From Protea cynaroides (lineage: Eukaryota > Streptophyta > Magnoliopsida > Proteales > Proteaceae), in the NCBI GenBank assembly GCA_028583415.1, contig CM053272.1, forward strand, positions 75,929,439-75,993,438: a stretch of 64,000 bases of DNA, given 5' to 3'. Positions within the stretch are counted from its first letter, which is position 1. The number at the start of each line of letters is the position of its first letter. The notes beneath the pieces were generated by a model. That model was not told the DNA's origin, searched no databases, and saw nothing but the letters and a program-made list of their open reading frames with translations. This document shows, one piece after another, positions 20,937-31,813 of this stretch. A program made the translations under genes and the position numbers.

Positions 20937-21306
20937 ACCTTTGTAAGACCCGTGTCAATCTAACCCGGTCTTACCACCTTGAACCAGGTTTACCCATCAT
21001 GGTCGAGTCAAATGGACCAAGGGCATGAAGGAGATTGAGATCCCAGGTATCAAATCGACCCAAAAACACTTTATTTTAAGGGAGGGTCGCAAACCCAGCT
21101 AAGCAGGGTCGGACCTCCCAAAATAGAAAGTCAGACCCTCAGTTTTGAAGGGAGGGTCGGATAGCTTAAGACCCTAGGGTCGACGGGATCATCGACCCTC
21201 CCATCGACCCTTGGATCCTGCCAAAAATAAAAAATAGGAAACTTCGAGATTTTCGATTGGATTCCTTCTTAATCTCAAAGGGGCTTATTTTAGGATGTTT
21301 ATAGCC

Positions 21307-21314
21307 TATTTAAA
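21307..21314 (+). promoter_or_regulatory. TATA-like box of A 5' LTR
   Basis: TATTTAAA, then GGATGTCCCTAAGCCAC and a purine-rich leader without ATG up to the predicted intron donor at 21459. The copy in the 3' LTR is at 28649-28656. Confidence 0.65.
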
Positions 21315-21458
21315 GGATGTCCCTAAGCCACTTTCACTCCTTTGACAACCCTAATTGAATTGAGAGAAAGAGAGGAGAAGGAAAAGAGGAAGAAGAGAGG
21401 CAAGGAAGAGAACCTAGCAAAAAGGAAGAGAATTTCAGAGGAAAAGTAATCTTCTCAG

Positions 21459-22822
21459 GTATGGATACTAATTCCATGAGTTTCTACAGACCTTAGGGTA
21501 ATTACTGAAGAGAGAGTGATCTCGGAGAAACCCAAACCATCCATCCATGGTTAGGTTTTCATGGAAAACCATAGGAGGATGCACGAAAACTATTTAGATG
21601 GTTTATACATGGTTCTAGACCATGGAATGAATGTTGAGTGAATGTAGGAAGCAAGCCATAGGACCCCAAATACGAAGAATGGATTAAAAAATGGAAATTG
21701 GACCAGAGTGCACCGAGGGTCGCACCGAGGGTCGATAGACCATCCGACCCTAGGTGTTTCTGACCATCGACCCTCAGCATTCGGGAAGTTCAGAATGGAG
21801 GGAGGGTCGATAGACCCATCGACCCTAGCATCGACCCTCAGTTAACAGAATGGTTTTTAAAATCAGAATTAATTCTAATTAAATTTTATCGGCTTTGTTA
21901 GGTTTGCTAGCAATATAATAACGTTATAACGGTGATTCTAAAGCTTGGAAAAGTATCTTATAGCAAGCTAAGGTGAGGAACCTTAACTCCAAATTAAATT
22001 GGTTAATAATAAACTGTTTTTCTATTTCTTGAGTCCTATGCTATGCTTGATTCTATGCGAATATGTTTGTAATGTGCATACAGCATGCCATCCAATATTT
22101 CTATTACTTTACTTTACTGTTTATAACATGATGATGATGATGATGATAGGAATAGGCATGTGCTTGTATGTGTGTGGTTGATGTGCTTGATGCAAGCGAG
22201 TATCAGGGGAGGTGTGATGAGAATGTCAATAAACGTTAACCTTTGGCGGGTTTCAGCACTTTAGCTCTATCTCTAACTCAAGTCTTGTGCATTGGCATCG
22301 TCGTATCGCCATTACTTTAGCAGAACTATTATGTCGTAGAGTATCAGGGGAGGTGGTCTCGGTCCTTATAGTCTCTGACTCTACCGGGGGGCCTTAGCTT
22401 TATCTCTATAGACATTCTGAGGGATGCTGGGGTAAGGCCTTGGATACACTGTTTGGCATTAGGATTGGTTAGATGCGAGCCCAGTTTCCAGCCCTCGCCA
22501 ACAGGGGCTTACGTGTTGGTATGGCACTATATAGCAATAAACGTAACCTTTGTTATATATTGTTCATGATTGGGTGCATGTGAGTTGACGATAAACGTGA
22601 TCTTCGGGTAACGTCACACACTCGTGTATAGGGGCGGAGTCAATAAACGCGACCTTTGGCTACCTCAATCTTTCTATAGCATACTGCAAACTTTAAACCA
22701 GACCAAAGATATAAATTGATTTTTCTTTGCATGCATATGTATTGTTGCATTGTTTTGTCTACTCACTGAGCCGTGATGTGTGCTCACCCCTCGACGTCGA
22801 ATATTTTTAGTTGATGATGCAG
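21459..22822 (+). other. Predicted LTR intron of A (1364 nt)
   Basis: Donor CTTCTCAG|GTATGG, acceptor GATGATGCAG|GTTATA. It would join an ATG-free purine-rich leader to the short ORF at 22843. The interior holds one GGGTCGA cluster, (GAT)n and the AATAAA-containing repeats. Confidence 0.5.
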
Positions 22823-22842
22823 GTTATATAGTTGAAGACTAT

Positions 22843-22944
22843 ATGAGTGCGTTTGCGTACGGGAACGTGGCAGCTATGGAAGTTGCAGCTGAAGATGATA
22901 CACACGACTCTTCTTGCGAGTGCAACTCGTATGTATTTGATTAG
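22843..22944 (+). CDS. Short LTR-borne ORF, 33 codons (A 5' LTR)
   Basis: Starts MSAFAYGNVAAM, ends SSCECNSYVFD. Exactly 102 nt, as in E, F and G. The 3' LTR copy (ATG at 30201) has lost one base and is frameshifted. The first AUG after the predicted splice. Confidence 0.5.
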   Translation: MSAFAYGNVAAMEVAAEDDTHDSSCECNSYVFD

Positions 22945-23237
22945 ATATTTTTATAGGTTTCTTTCATTGGATTTATAAAGACATGTATTTGGTATTTTAA
23001 TATTTATGTCTCAGTTGAATACAGAATAATTTCCTATTAAATTATTAATATCATTTAGTTTCTCAGTTCATGTTATTATAAGACTTCCGCTATTGTGTAT
23101 TTACTCTGATTATGACATGGGTGTATGGAGCTTCATATAACGCGGGGATAGCCTATTTCAGATCCTGGTTGAACCGTTGGTTATTTAGCGGTTCATCACA
23201 CCATCCTGGTTATACTAAAATTTGGGGTGTGATAACT

Positions 23238-23249
23238 TGGTATCAGAGC
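23238..23249 (+). other. Primer-binding site of element A
   Basis: TGGTATCAGAGC, three bases after the LTR, complementary to initiator-tRNA-Met. Confidence 0.92.
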
Positions 23250-24990
23250 ATCTCAGGCCTTGCCCTCTGAACTATCATACATTCATAACAATAGTGAACT
23301 GAGTTAGGATAAATTAAAAGCTTTAATACAAAAAAACCATAAGCACCTGTGTTGGTTGAGGCAAAAATTAAACAAGACGATAATGTACATATAAAAGGTG
23401 GAACCATATATATACACTCACACAGAAAGAGGAGACCAAGAATTTTCCTAATAAACAAACAATTTAGGGTATTATCTATAAGTTGGGTAGTTATCCAAGT
23501 ATACAAGGATATAGTACAGTAGCAAGAAGGGAGCTTCTATAAAGCAGAAAATTGGAATACCGAGTTGGTACTCACAAGATGTGAAACTCGATGTAAGACA
23601 GAAGAAGAAGGAAAATGGCTAGTAATGCCAAAATCCCTGTAGAGATAAAGGAAAAGATCTCGGGCCAAATCCAAACAGAGAAAAGAGGATAATGGCCATA
23701 TAACTGAATATGATTATATAGGATGCGGTGCATTATTGATTTACTCTTATGATTATAGAGGATGCACATACCAGATTTAAAATTTGCGTCTTGATAGGAT
23801 ACCTTCTTGATTCAACCTGTCAATTGGAGTTACATATATTGTTTCTTTAGTATTAGTCCTGATTATACCAAACTGAGCCACTCTCATGATCCACAACATG
23901 AACAGAGATATGAACTGAATGAACAGGTAAATGCTTAATCATGTTGAACGTACATCTACTGATTTATACCTGATTTATTGATGTACGAAAACTTTCTCCA
24001 GATTTATACCTAATATACTGATGTATGAAATCTTCTCCAGATTTATTCCTATAGTGCCTTGACCAATGGCATTATATATACTTAATAGAACCTGTAACCA
24101 TGAGGTCAAGAACTGTAGAACCTCTATTTTCATATATTTGGACCATCGTGCAATTTAATAATATTTTGATGCCGGTTGGGTTACCACAGATTTACTCCTG
24201 ATCCTTGAAACCTAGATTCACTTGATAAAGCAAGTGGTTGTCATTATGATAATTGAAAGAAGGAAAAGAATTATTTTGGATGCACATTCTGATTCATAAA
24301 CTCCCTGACCTTTGTTGATAAAGATGTTTAGTGATAATGGGATTATTGGAAGGAAGATGATTGGATTCAGATTAAATGCTATAACCAAGAGACCTCCGAT
24401 GAAGTAGTGGAGAATCTATTTTGAGATTTCTAAGTGGATGGATATGAGTCATGTCTATAAAAGAGTGCATGAGTAAGAGTGAGAACTATCAAGAGTAGCC
24501 AGTAAAGAAATAGATAGCACTCAAGTAGAGTTATGGTTATATCGGTATGAATTTTGAAAGGTAGAAGATTCCTAAAGGTAAATTTAAGAGTGGATACAAG
24601 GATAAAGTCATGGCATAAGTAGTACTCGATTTAATACAATGATAATTGAGTTATGCCCAATGTTGAGTGATTGATTAAGAAAAGACAAAAAGAGTTTAGA
24701 TGAATTAATGAATTTATATGCATATACCCTAATGGTTATAGATAGACTTGGGATATGAGGTAACAATCACAAGATATTTTTTGAGGTATATGAAAGAGAG
24801 ATCAGGATAAAATAGAAGTGATAAAGGAAATATAAGCTAATGAACTTTTTAAGATATGAGATTGTTAGCAATAGTCTTTGAAAATCATAAGAGATGAAGG
24901 AACTAGACAAGCTCTTAAGACTTTACCCCAGATTTTGCTAGTTCAAGCCCTTTTTGGACTAGATGTTGTATTGGAACAATGTCCAAATCG
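23250..24990 (+). pseudogene. Degenerate leader and gag region of A
   Basis: No intact gag. The first 280 bp match the spacer next to the antisense gene in E. The rest is collinear with C (for example CTGACCTTTGTTGATAAAGATG at 24308 and 43432) and with the reverse of B. Full of stops in all frames, in contrast to the downstream pol. The zinc knuckle and DSG motif are missing. Confidence 0.6.
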
Positions 24991-25015
24991 TATGGATGGA
25001 TAAAAATGGACACAA

Positions 25016-26652
25016 CCTAATTAGACTTGAGATGACAGACCTTGACGTCATCTTGGGAATAAACTGGTTGTTTCAACACTCTACAAAGTGATTATGTGCA
25101 TAGAAGAGGTTATCATTTAAGAATAAAGATGGCATATAATTTGGTTTATTGGAACCATATTGCCTAGTAAGCAGAAGCTGATCCTCTCTATGCTAAAGGC
25201 GAAGAGATGCTTTGAAGAGAAAGAAGTTGGATATACGGTATCTACGGTACACCTAACCAAGGACGTGCCACGAATGGAAGATATTGATGTCATGTGAAAT
25301 TTTCCCGATGTATTTTCGGAGGAACTACCCGGATTACCACCCGACCGAGCCACAGAGTTTGTAATAGACCTTCTACCCGGAGCCGCACCCGTATCAAAAG
25401 CACCTTATAGGATGGCTCCTACTGAACTGAAGGAATTAAAAGTGCAATTACAAGAACTGCTGGATAAGGGTTATATTAGACCCAGTATATCTCCATGGGG
25501 AGCACCGGTGTTGTTCGTAAAGAAGAAGGATGGTAGCGTACGATTATGTATCGACTATCGAGAGTTGAATAAACTGACCATCAAGAATCGATACCCCCTA
25601 CCCAGGATCGATGACTTGTTCGATCAGTTACAAGGAGCAAAAGTATTTTCTAAGATCGATCTTCGATCGGGCTATCATCAGCTGAAGATTAAAGAAGGTG
25701 ACATTCCGAAGACAGCTTTCAGGACAAGATACGGACATTATGAATTCTTAGTAATGTCATTCGGATTAACTAATGCACCGGCGACATTCATGGAACTTAT
25801 GAACCCAGTTTTCCACGATATGCTGGATACGTCGGTTATAGTATTTATTGATGACATATTGGTATACTTCAAGGACAAGAAACCCATGTCAAGAACCTAA
25901 ACGCAGCCCTACAGCGTTTAAGGAAAGAGAAACTATATGCCAAATTTTCTAAGTGTGAGTTTTGGCTAAATGAAGTCGCATTCCTAGGCCATGTAGTATC
26001 CGCTGAAGGAATCAAAGTGTACCCCAGCAAAATCGAGGCTATTGTGAAGTGGGAAGCACCAAAGAGCGTTTCAGAAATTAGAAGCTTTCTGGGTCTAGTT
26101 GGTTATTATCGAAGATTCGTAGAAGACTATTCTTGGATTGCCATACCTCTCACCAGTTTGACCAAGAAAGGTGAAAAGTTTGTGTGGACTGACAAATGTG
26201 AGGAAAGCTTCCAGATATTGAAGGCCAGATTGATATCCGCCCCGATTTTGACCAATCCCGTTCCAGGACAGACATTCACTTTATACACCGATGCATCGGG
26301 ACTGGGACTAGGATGTGTGCTTATGCAAGGAGAACAAGTAGTAGCTTATGCATCAAGACAATTAAAGGTACATGAGAAAAATTATCCCACTCATGATTTG
26401 GAGCTAGCAGTAGTAGTACATGCTGTCAAGATATGGAGACATTATTTATACGGGGAGAAATTCCAAATTAAGTCGGACCATAAAAGTCTTACTTATTTAT
26501 TTAATCAGAAGGAGTTGAATATGAGACAAAGAAGATGGCTGGAATTATTGAAAGATTATGATTGTGATATCCAGTATCATCTGGGAAAAGCGAACGTGGT
26601 AGCAGATGCATTGAGCAGAAAAACAATGATAAAAATCTCAAGGAGAAGTTAG
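25016..26652 (+). pseudogene. Protease end, reverse transcriptase and RNase H of A
   Basis: 25016-25080 is a protease relic (DLDVILGINWL). RT runs from 25300: VVFSEELPGLP-like block, APTELKELKVQLQELLDKGY, ISPWGAPVLFVKKKDGSVRL, NRYPLPRIDDLFD, SFGLTNAPATFM and the catalytic VIVFIDDILVY. One base is lost near 25875 (DKKPMSRT, then stop). RNase H resumes in another frame with TLYTDASGLGLGCV and SDHKSLTYLF to NVVADALSRK, stopping at 26652. RT copies the RNA genome; RNase H removes the template. Confidence 0.9.
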
Positions 26653-26665
26653 CACGACTGCAGCA

Positions 26666-27058
26666 ATGTGTACTACCGGAACGGTATTCAATCACAGAAA
26701 CGAGCAGTATGTGAAAGATACAGTGGATGAATCAGCCAATCAAGGGTTTATTCATCGGTTCTCGAATATGTTCGCAACATTGAAGATTATACCGGATATA
26801 GTGGAAGAAATAAAGACAGCTATCAAAGCAGATCCTTATCTGAGAACAGTACAAGAAGATATCGAGAAAGGTAGGACTAACCCTGAGTTCACCTTGGATG
26901 ACGATAAAGTACTGAAATACAATGGAAGAATATGTGTACCTGAAACAGAAAGTGTGGACATTAGACACTGACTGATGAAAGAAGCCCATACCACCATCTA
27001 TTCGATACATCCTGTAAGTACAAAAATGTATCATGATCTGAAGAAGCTATATTGGTAG
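26666..27058 (+). pseudogene. RT-integrase linker and integrase N-terminus of A
   Basis: Reads FATLKIIPDIVEEIKTAIK, DPYLRTVQEDIEKGRT and VLKYNGRICVPE, then TGA (26969-26971, in place of Arg) and KEAHTTIYSIHPVSTKMYHD with the histidines of the HHCC zinc motif, then TAG in place of Trp (27056-27058). The cysteines follow in the next frame segment. Confidence 0.82.
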
Positions 27059-27064
27059 AGGGGA

Positions 27065-28105
27065 ATGAAAGCAGATGTAGCTAAGTTCGTGCCTCAATGC
27101 CTAAATTGTCAGAAAGTAAAGGCTGAGCGACAAAGACCCGTAGGACTGTTACAGCCAATACCAGAACCAGCATGGAAATGGGACTGCGTCACTATGGACT
27201 TCGTCACAGGACTACCATTGACTCCTCGAGCAGTTGACACAGTTTGGGTGATTATGGACCGTCTGACTAAAACAGCTCGCTTCATACCGATACGACCCCA
27301 ATATACACTCAAAAGGTTAGCAAAGTTGTATGTGGATAATATTGTTCGGTTACATGGTGTTCCAGAAAGCATTGTGTCTGATAGAGATCCACGATTTACT
27401 TCCAAATTTTGGGAAGGACTGCAAAAGGCTATGGGTACAATGTTGAAGTTCAGTACTGCATTCCACCCACAGACAGACGGACAGTCAGAGCGTACAATCC
27501 AGATTCTAGAGGATATGCTACGAGCATGTGTGATTGATTTCAAAGGATCATGGGACAAAAAGTTACCATTGATCGAGTTCGCCTATAACAACAGCTATCA
27601 GGCTACTATACAGATGTCACCTTATGAAGCACTGTATGGCATAAAGTGTCGAACTCCTTTATTTTGGAATGAAGTCGGAGAACGTAGTATTGTTGGACTG
27701 GAATTTGTGGAAGAGACTTGTCGAGTGGTCGACATCATCAAGGAAAGAGTAAGAGTAGCTCAGAACCGTCAGAAGCAATACGCAGATACTCGACGAAGAG
27801 ATCTAGAGTTCGCCGTAGGTGATAAAGTAGTTTTGAAAGTATCGCCTATGCGAGGATTGAAGAGGTTCGGACAGAAAGGGAAGCTAAGTCCGAGATATGT
27901 CGGGCCATATGAAATTCTAGCTAAGCGTGGAAAAGTGGCTTATCAATTAGCACTACCACCATCTATGTCAAGTGTGCACGACGTATTTCACATTTCTCTA
28001 TTGAAGAAGTATGTCAAGGACCCAATGCGTGTTTTGACAGTAGATTTGCCAGAATTGACTGATGATTTGACGTTTGAAGTAACACCAACGGAAATCACCA
28101 GTTGA
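27065..28105 (+). CDS. Integrase of element A, 346-codon uninterrupted core
   Basis: Zinc-motif cysteines in CLNCQ; then the DD35E core with Asp45 (TMDFVTGLP), Asp106 (VSDRDPRF) and Glu142 (GQSERTIQ), spaced as expected. After it come IEFAYNNSYQATIQMSPYEA, the GDKVVLKVSPMRGLKRFG block and VFHISLLKKYVKDP. It ends at a TGA where D encodes Arg (EITGRKVQ), the type of change expected from CpG deamination. The ATG is internal to the original Gag-Pol, so this is not a natural start. Integrase inserts element DNA into chromatin. Confidence 0.92.
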   Translation: MKADVAKFVPQCLNCQKVKAERQRPVGLLQPIPEPAWKWDCVTMDFVTGLPLTPRAVDTVWVIMDRLTKTARFIPIRPQYTLKRLAKLYVDNIVRLHGVPESIVSDRDPRFTSKFWEGLQKAMGTMLKFSTAFHPQTDGQSERTIQILEDMLRACVIDFKGSWDKKLPLIEFAYNNSYQATIQMSPYEALYGIKCRTPLFWNEVGERSIVGLEFVEETCRVVDIIKERVRVAQNRQKQYADTRRRDLEFAVGDKVVLKVSPMRGLKRFGQKGKLSPRYVGPYEILAKRGKVAYQLALPPSMSSVHDVFHISLLKKYVKDPMRVLTVDLPELTDDLTFEVTPTEITS

Positions 28106-28270
28106 AAGGTTCAACGTCTACGCAACAGAGATATCTACTATGTTAAGGTCACTTGGAAAAGTAGAGACATGGAAGAGATTACATGGGAGGAAGAGAATGT
28201 TATGCGAAAGCAGTACCCACACTTAATTGATTTAGAAGGTACGTACAATTTCGAGGACAAAATTTTTATA
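28106..28270 (+). pseudogene. Chromodomain-like tail of A integrase
   Basis: In frame after the TGA: KVQRLRNRDIYYVKVTW, DMEEITWEEENVMRKQYPHL, then a short end (YNFEDKIF) into the polypurine tract. The pattern (LRNR..YVKV.W....EE.TWE.E..M...YP.L) is that of Tekay/Del chromodomains, thought to guide integration to heterochromatin. That fits the nested insertions seen here. Confidence 0.8.
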
Positions 28271-28283
28271 AGTTGGGGGGAGT
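28271..28283 (+). other. Polypurine tract of element A
   Basis: AGTTGGGGGGAGT directly before TGTAAGACC of the 3' LTR. Confidence 0.88.
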
Positions 28284-30591
28284 TGTAAGACCTGTGTCAA
28301 TCTAACCCGGTCTTACCACCTTGAACCAGGTTTACCCATCATGGTCGAGTCAAATGGACGAAGGGCATAAAGGAGATCGAGATCCCAAGTATCAAATCGA
28401 CCCAAAAACACTTTATTTTAAGGGAGGGTCGCACACCCAGCTAAGCAGGGTCGGGCCTCCCAAAACAGAAAGTCAGACCCTCAGTTTTGAAGGGAGGGTC
28501 GGACAGCTTAAGACCCTAGGGTTGACGGGATCATCGACCCTCCCATCGACCTTCGGATCCTGCCAAAAATAGAAAATAGGAAACTTCGAGATTTTCGATT
28601 GGATTCCTTCCTAATCTCAAAGGGGCTTATTTTAGGATGTTTATAGCTTATTTAAAGGATGCCCCTAAGCCACTTTCACTCCTTTCACAACCCTAATTGA
28701 ATTGAGAGAAAGAGAGGAGAAGGAAAAGAGGAAGAAGAGAGGCAAGGAAGAGAACCTAGCAAAAAGGAAGAGAATTTCAGTGGAAAAGTAATCTTCTCAG
28801 GTATGGATACTAATTCCATGAGTTTCTACAGACCTTAGGGTAATTATTGAAGAGAGAGTGATCTTGGAGAAACCCAAACCATCCATCCATGGTTAGGTTT
28901 TCATGGAAAACCATAGGAGGATGCACGGAAACTATTTAGATGGTTTATACATGGTTCTAGACCATGGAATGAATGTTGAGTAAATGTAGGAAGAGAGCCA
29001 TAGGACCCAAAACACGAAGAATAGATTAAAAAGTGGAAATTGGACCCGAGTGCACCGAGGGTCGCACCGAGGGTCGATAGACCATCCGACCCTAGGTGTT
29101 TCTGACCATCGACCCTCAGCATTCGGGAAGTTCAGAATGGAGGGAGGGTCGATAGACCCATCGACCCTAGCATCGACCCTCAGTTAACAGAATGGTTTTT
29201 AAAATCATAATTAATTCTAATTAAATTCTATCGGCTTTGTTAGGTTTGCTAGCAATATAATAACGTTATAACGGTGATTCTAAAGCTTGGAAAAGTATCT
29301 TATAGCAAGCTAAGGTGAGGAACCTTAACTCCAAATTAAATTGGTTAATAATAAACTGTTTTTCTATTTCTTGAGTCCTATGCTATGCTTGATTCTATGC
29401 AAATATGTTTGTAATGTGCATACAGCATGCCATCCAATATTTCTATTACTTGTTCATGCATATTTACTTTACTGTTTATAACATGATGATGATGATGATG
29501 ATGATAGGAATAGGAATGTGCTTGTATGTGTGTGGTTGATGTGCTTGATGCGAGCGAGTATCAGTGGAGGTGTGATGAGAACGTCAATAAACGTTAACCT
29601 TTGGCGGGTCTCAGCACTTTAGCTCTATCTCTAACTCAAGTCTTGTGCATTGGCATCGTCGTATCGCCATTACTTTAGCAGAACTATTATGTCGTAGAGT
29701 ATCAGAGGAGGTGGTCTCGGTCCTTGTAGTCTCTGACTCTACCGGGGGGCCTTAGCTCTATCAATATAGACATTCTGAGGGATGCTAGGGTAAGGCCTTG
29801 GATACACTGTTTGGCATTAGGATTGGTTAGATGCGAGCCCAGTTTGCAGCCCTCGCCAACAGGGGCTTACATGTTGGTATGGCACTATATAGCAATAAAC
29901 GTAACCTTTGTTATATATTGTTCATGATTGGGTGCATGTGAGTTGACGATAAATGTGATCTTCGGGTAACGTCACACACTCGTGTATAGGGTCGGAGTCA
30001 ATAAACGCGACCTTTGGCTACCTCAACCTTTCTATAGCATACTGCAAACTTTAAACTAGACCAAAGATATAAATTGATTTTTCTTTGCATGCATATGTAT
30101 TGTTGCATTGTTTTGGCTACTGACTGAGCCGTGATGTGTGCTCACCCCTCGACGTCGAATATTTTTAGTTGATGATGCAGGTTATACAGTTGAAGACTAT
30201 ATGAGTGCGTCTGCGTACGGGAACGTGGCAGCTATGGAAGTTGGAGCTGAAGATGATACACATGACTTTCTTGCGAGTGCAACTCGTGTGTATTTGATTA
30301 GATATTTTTATAGGTTTCTTTCATTGGATTTATAAAGACATGTATTTGGTATTTTAATATTTATGTCTCAGTTGAATACAGAATAATTAGCTATTAAATT
30401 ATTAATATTAGTTAGTTTCTCAGTTCATGTTATTATAAGACTTTCGCTATTGTGTATTTACTCTGATTATGACATGGGTGTATGGAGGTTCAGATAACGC
30501 GGGGATAGCCTATTTGAGATCCTGGTTGAACCGTTGGTTATTTAACGGTTCATCACACCATTCTGGTTAAACCAAAATTTGGGGTGTGACA
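28284..30591 (+). repeat. 3' LTR of A, 2308 bp
   Basis: Collinear with the 5' LTR and ends GGGGTGTGACA, followed by ACCTT. TATA-like box at 28649-28656. The short ORF copy is frameshifted near 30270. Confidence 0.95.
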
Positions 30592-30596
30592 ACCTT

Positions 30597-31761
30597 GCCA
30601 CGTCTAGCTAGAACTTCATAAGGTCCAATATATCTGGGACACAGCTTTCCCTTCTGTTCGAACCTTTTCAAACCACGCATAGGAGATACTTTCAAAAAAT
30701 ACCTTATCACCTATGGTGAATTTGAGATCTCTGCGTCGATTATCTACACATTGCTTCTGACGGTTTTGAGCTGTTTGGACTCTTTCCTTGATAATGTCGA
30801 CCACTCGACAAGTCTCTTCAATAAACTTTGGTCCAATAATACTCCGTTCTTCAACTTCATTCGAAAATAATGGAGTTCGACATTTCCTACCATACAGTGC
30901 TTCATAAGGTGACATTTGTGTAGTCGCTTGATAGCTATTGTTATAAGCGAACTCAATCAATGGTAATTTCTCATCCAATGATCCTTTGAAATCAATTACG
31001 TAAGCTCGCAGCATATCTTCTAAAATCTGAATGGTACATTTTGACTGTCCATCGGTCTGAGGATGGAATACAGTACTAAACTTCAACGTTGTACCCATAG
31101 CCTTCTGTAATCCTTCCCAAAACCTTGAGGTAAAACCTGATTCTCTGTCGGATACAATGCTTTCAGGTACACCATGTAATTTGACAATATTATCTACATA
31201 AAGCTTAGCTAATCTCTCTAGGGTATACTGAGGTTGTATAGCTATGAAACTAGCTGTCTTGGTCAAATGATCCACAATCACCCAGACCGCGTCAACTACA
31301 TAGGGAGTCATCGGTAATCCGGTGATGAAGTCCATAGTGATGCAGTCCTATTTCCATGCTGGTTCTGGCAGTGGCTGCAACAATCCTGTAGGTCTTTGCC
31401 TTTTAACCTTTACCTGTTGACAATTTAAGCATTGAGACACAAATTTAGTTACATCCGCTTTCATTCCTCTCTACCAATATAGTTTCTTCAGATCATGATA
31501 CATCTTTATACTTCCAGGATGTACCAAATAAGCGATGGTGTGAGCTTCCTTCATTAGTCTGTGTCTAATATCAAAGTCTTCATTTTCAAGAATACATACC
31601 CTTCCTTTGTATCTTAGTTCCTTTTCAACGTCCACTGTGGACTCAGGAGTAGTCCTACCATTTTCAAGGTCGTCTTGCACTGTTCTCAGATAAGGGTCTA
31701 ATTTAATAGCTGCTTTTACTTCATCTAATAGATCAGGTAAAATCTTTAATGTAGCAAACAT
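30597..31761 (-). pseudogene. Integrase of G (right of insertion A)
   Basis: Linker FATLKILPDLLDEVKAAIK and HRLMKEAHTIAYLVHPGS-type zinc histidines (31471-31761), stop at the Trp-Trp position, then core MDFITGLPMTPYVVDAV, SIVSDRESGFTSRFW (second Asp kept) and TDGQSKCTIQ, where the catalytic Glu reads Lys. Frameshift near 30690. Joined by TSD to 20661-20936. Confidence 0.88.
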
Positions 31762-31813
31762 GTTTGAGAATAGATGAAAAACCCTGGGTCAGTTGATTCA
31801 TTCAGAATATCAA

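Larger units (their letters stand above)
20942..23234 (+). repeat. 5' LTR of A, 2293 bp
   Basis: TGTAAGACCCGTGTC to GGGGTGTGATA (terminal CA changed to TA). GGGTCGA clusters at 21105-21240 and 21715-21840; (GAT)n at 22128-22148; AATAAACG-type repeats at 22228-22650. Confidence 0.95.
20942..30591 (+). mobile_element. Element A: full-length + strand insertion in G
   Basis: LTRs 20942-23234 and 28284-30591, target duplication ACCTT at 20937-20941 and 30592-30596, PBS at 23238, polypurine tract at 28271. LTRs differ by about 4% over the first 190 nt. Pol is the best preserved in the window, but the part between PBS and protease is degenerate and resembles B/C rather than D/G, with no usable gag. 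Confidence 0.95.

Noticed and set aside
28321..28572. Open frame starting MNQVYPSWSSQMD, repeated in other LTRs (for example 9762-10040 on minus)
   Set aside because: It lies in the U3-side LTR upstream of the TATA-like box and includes the GGGTCGA arrays. Recurrence reflects LTR copies; it is frameshifted or cut in sister LTRs and shows no domain.
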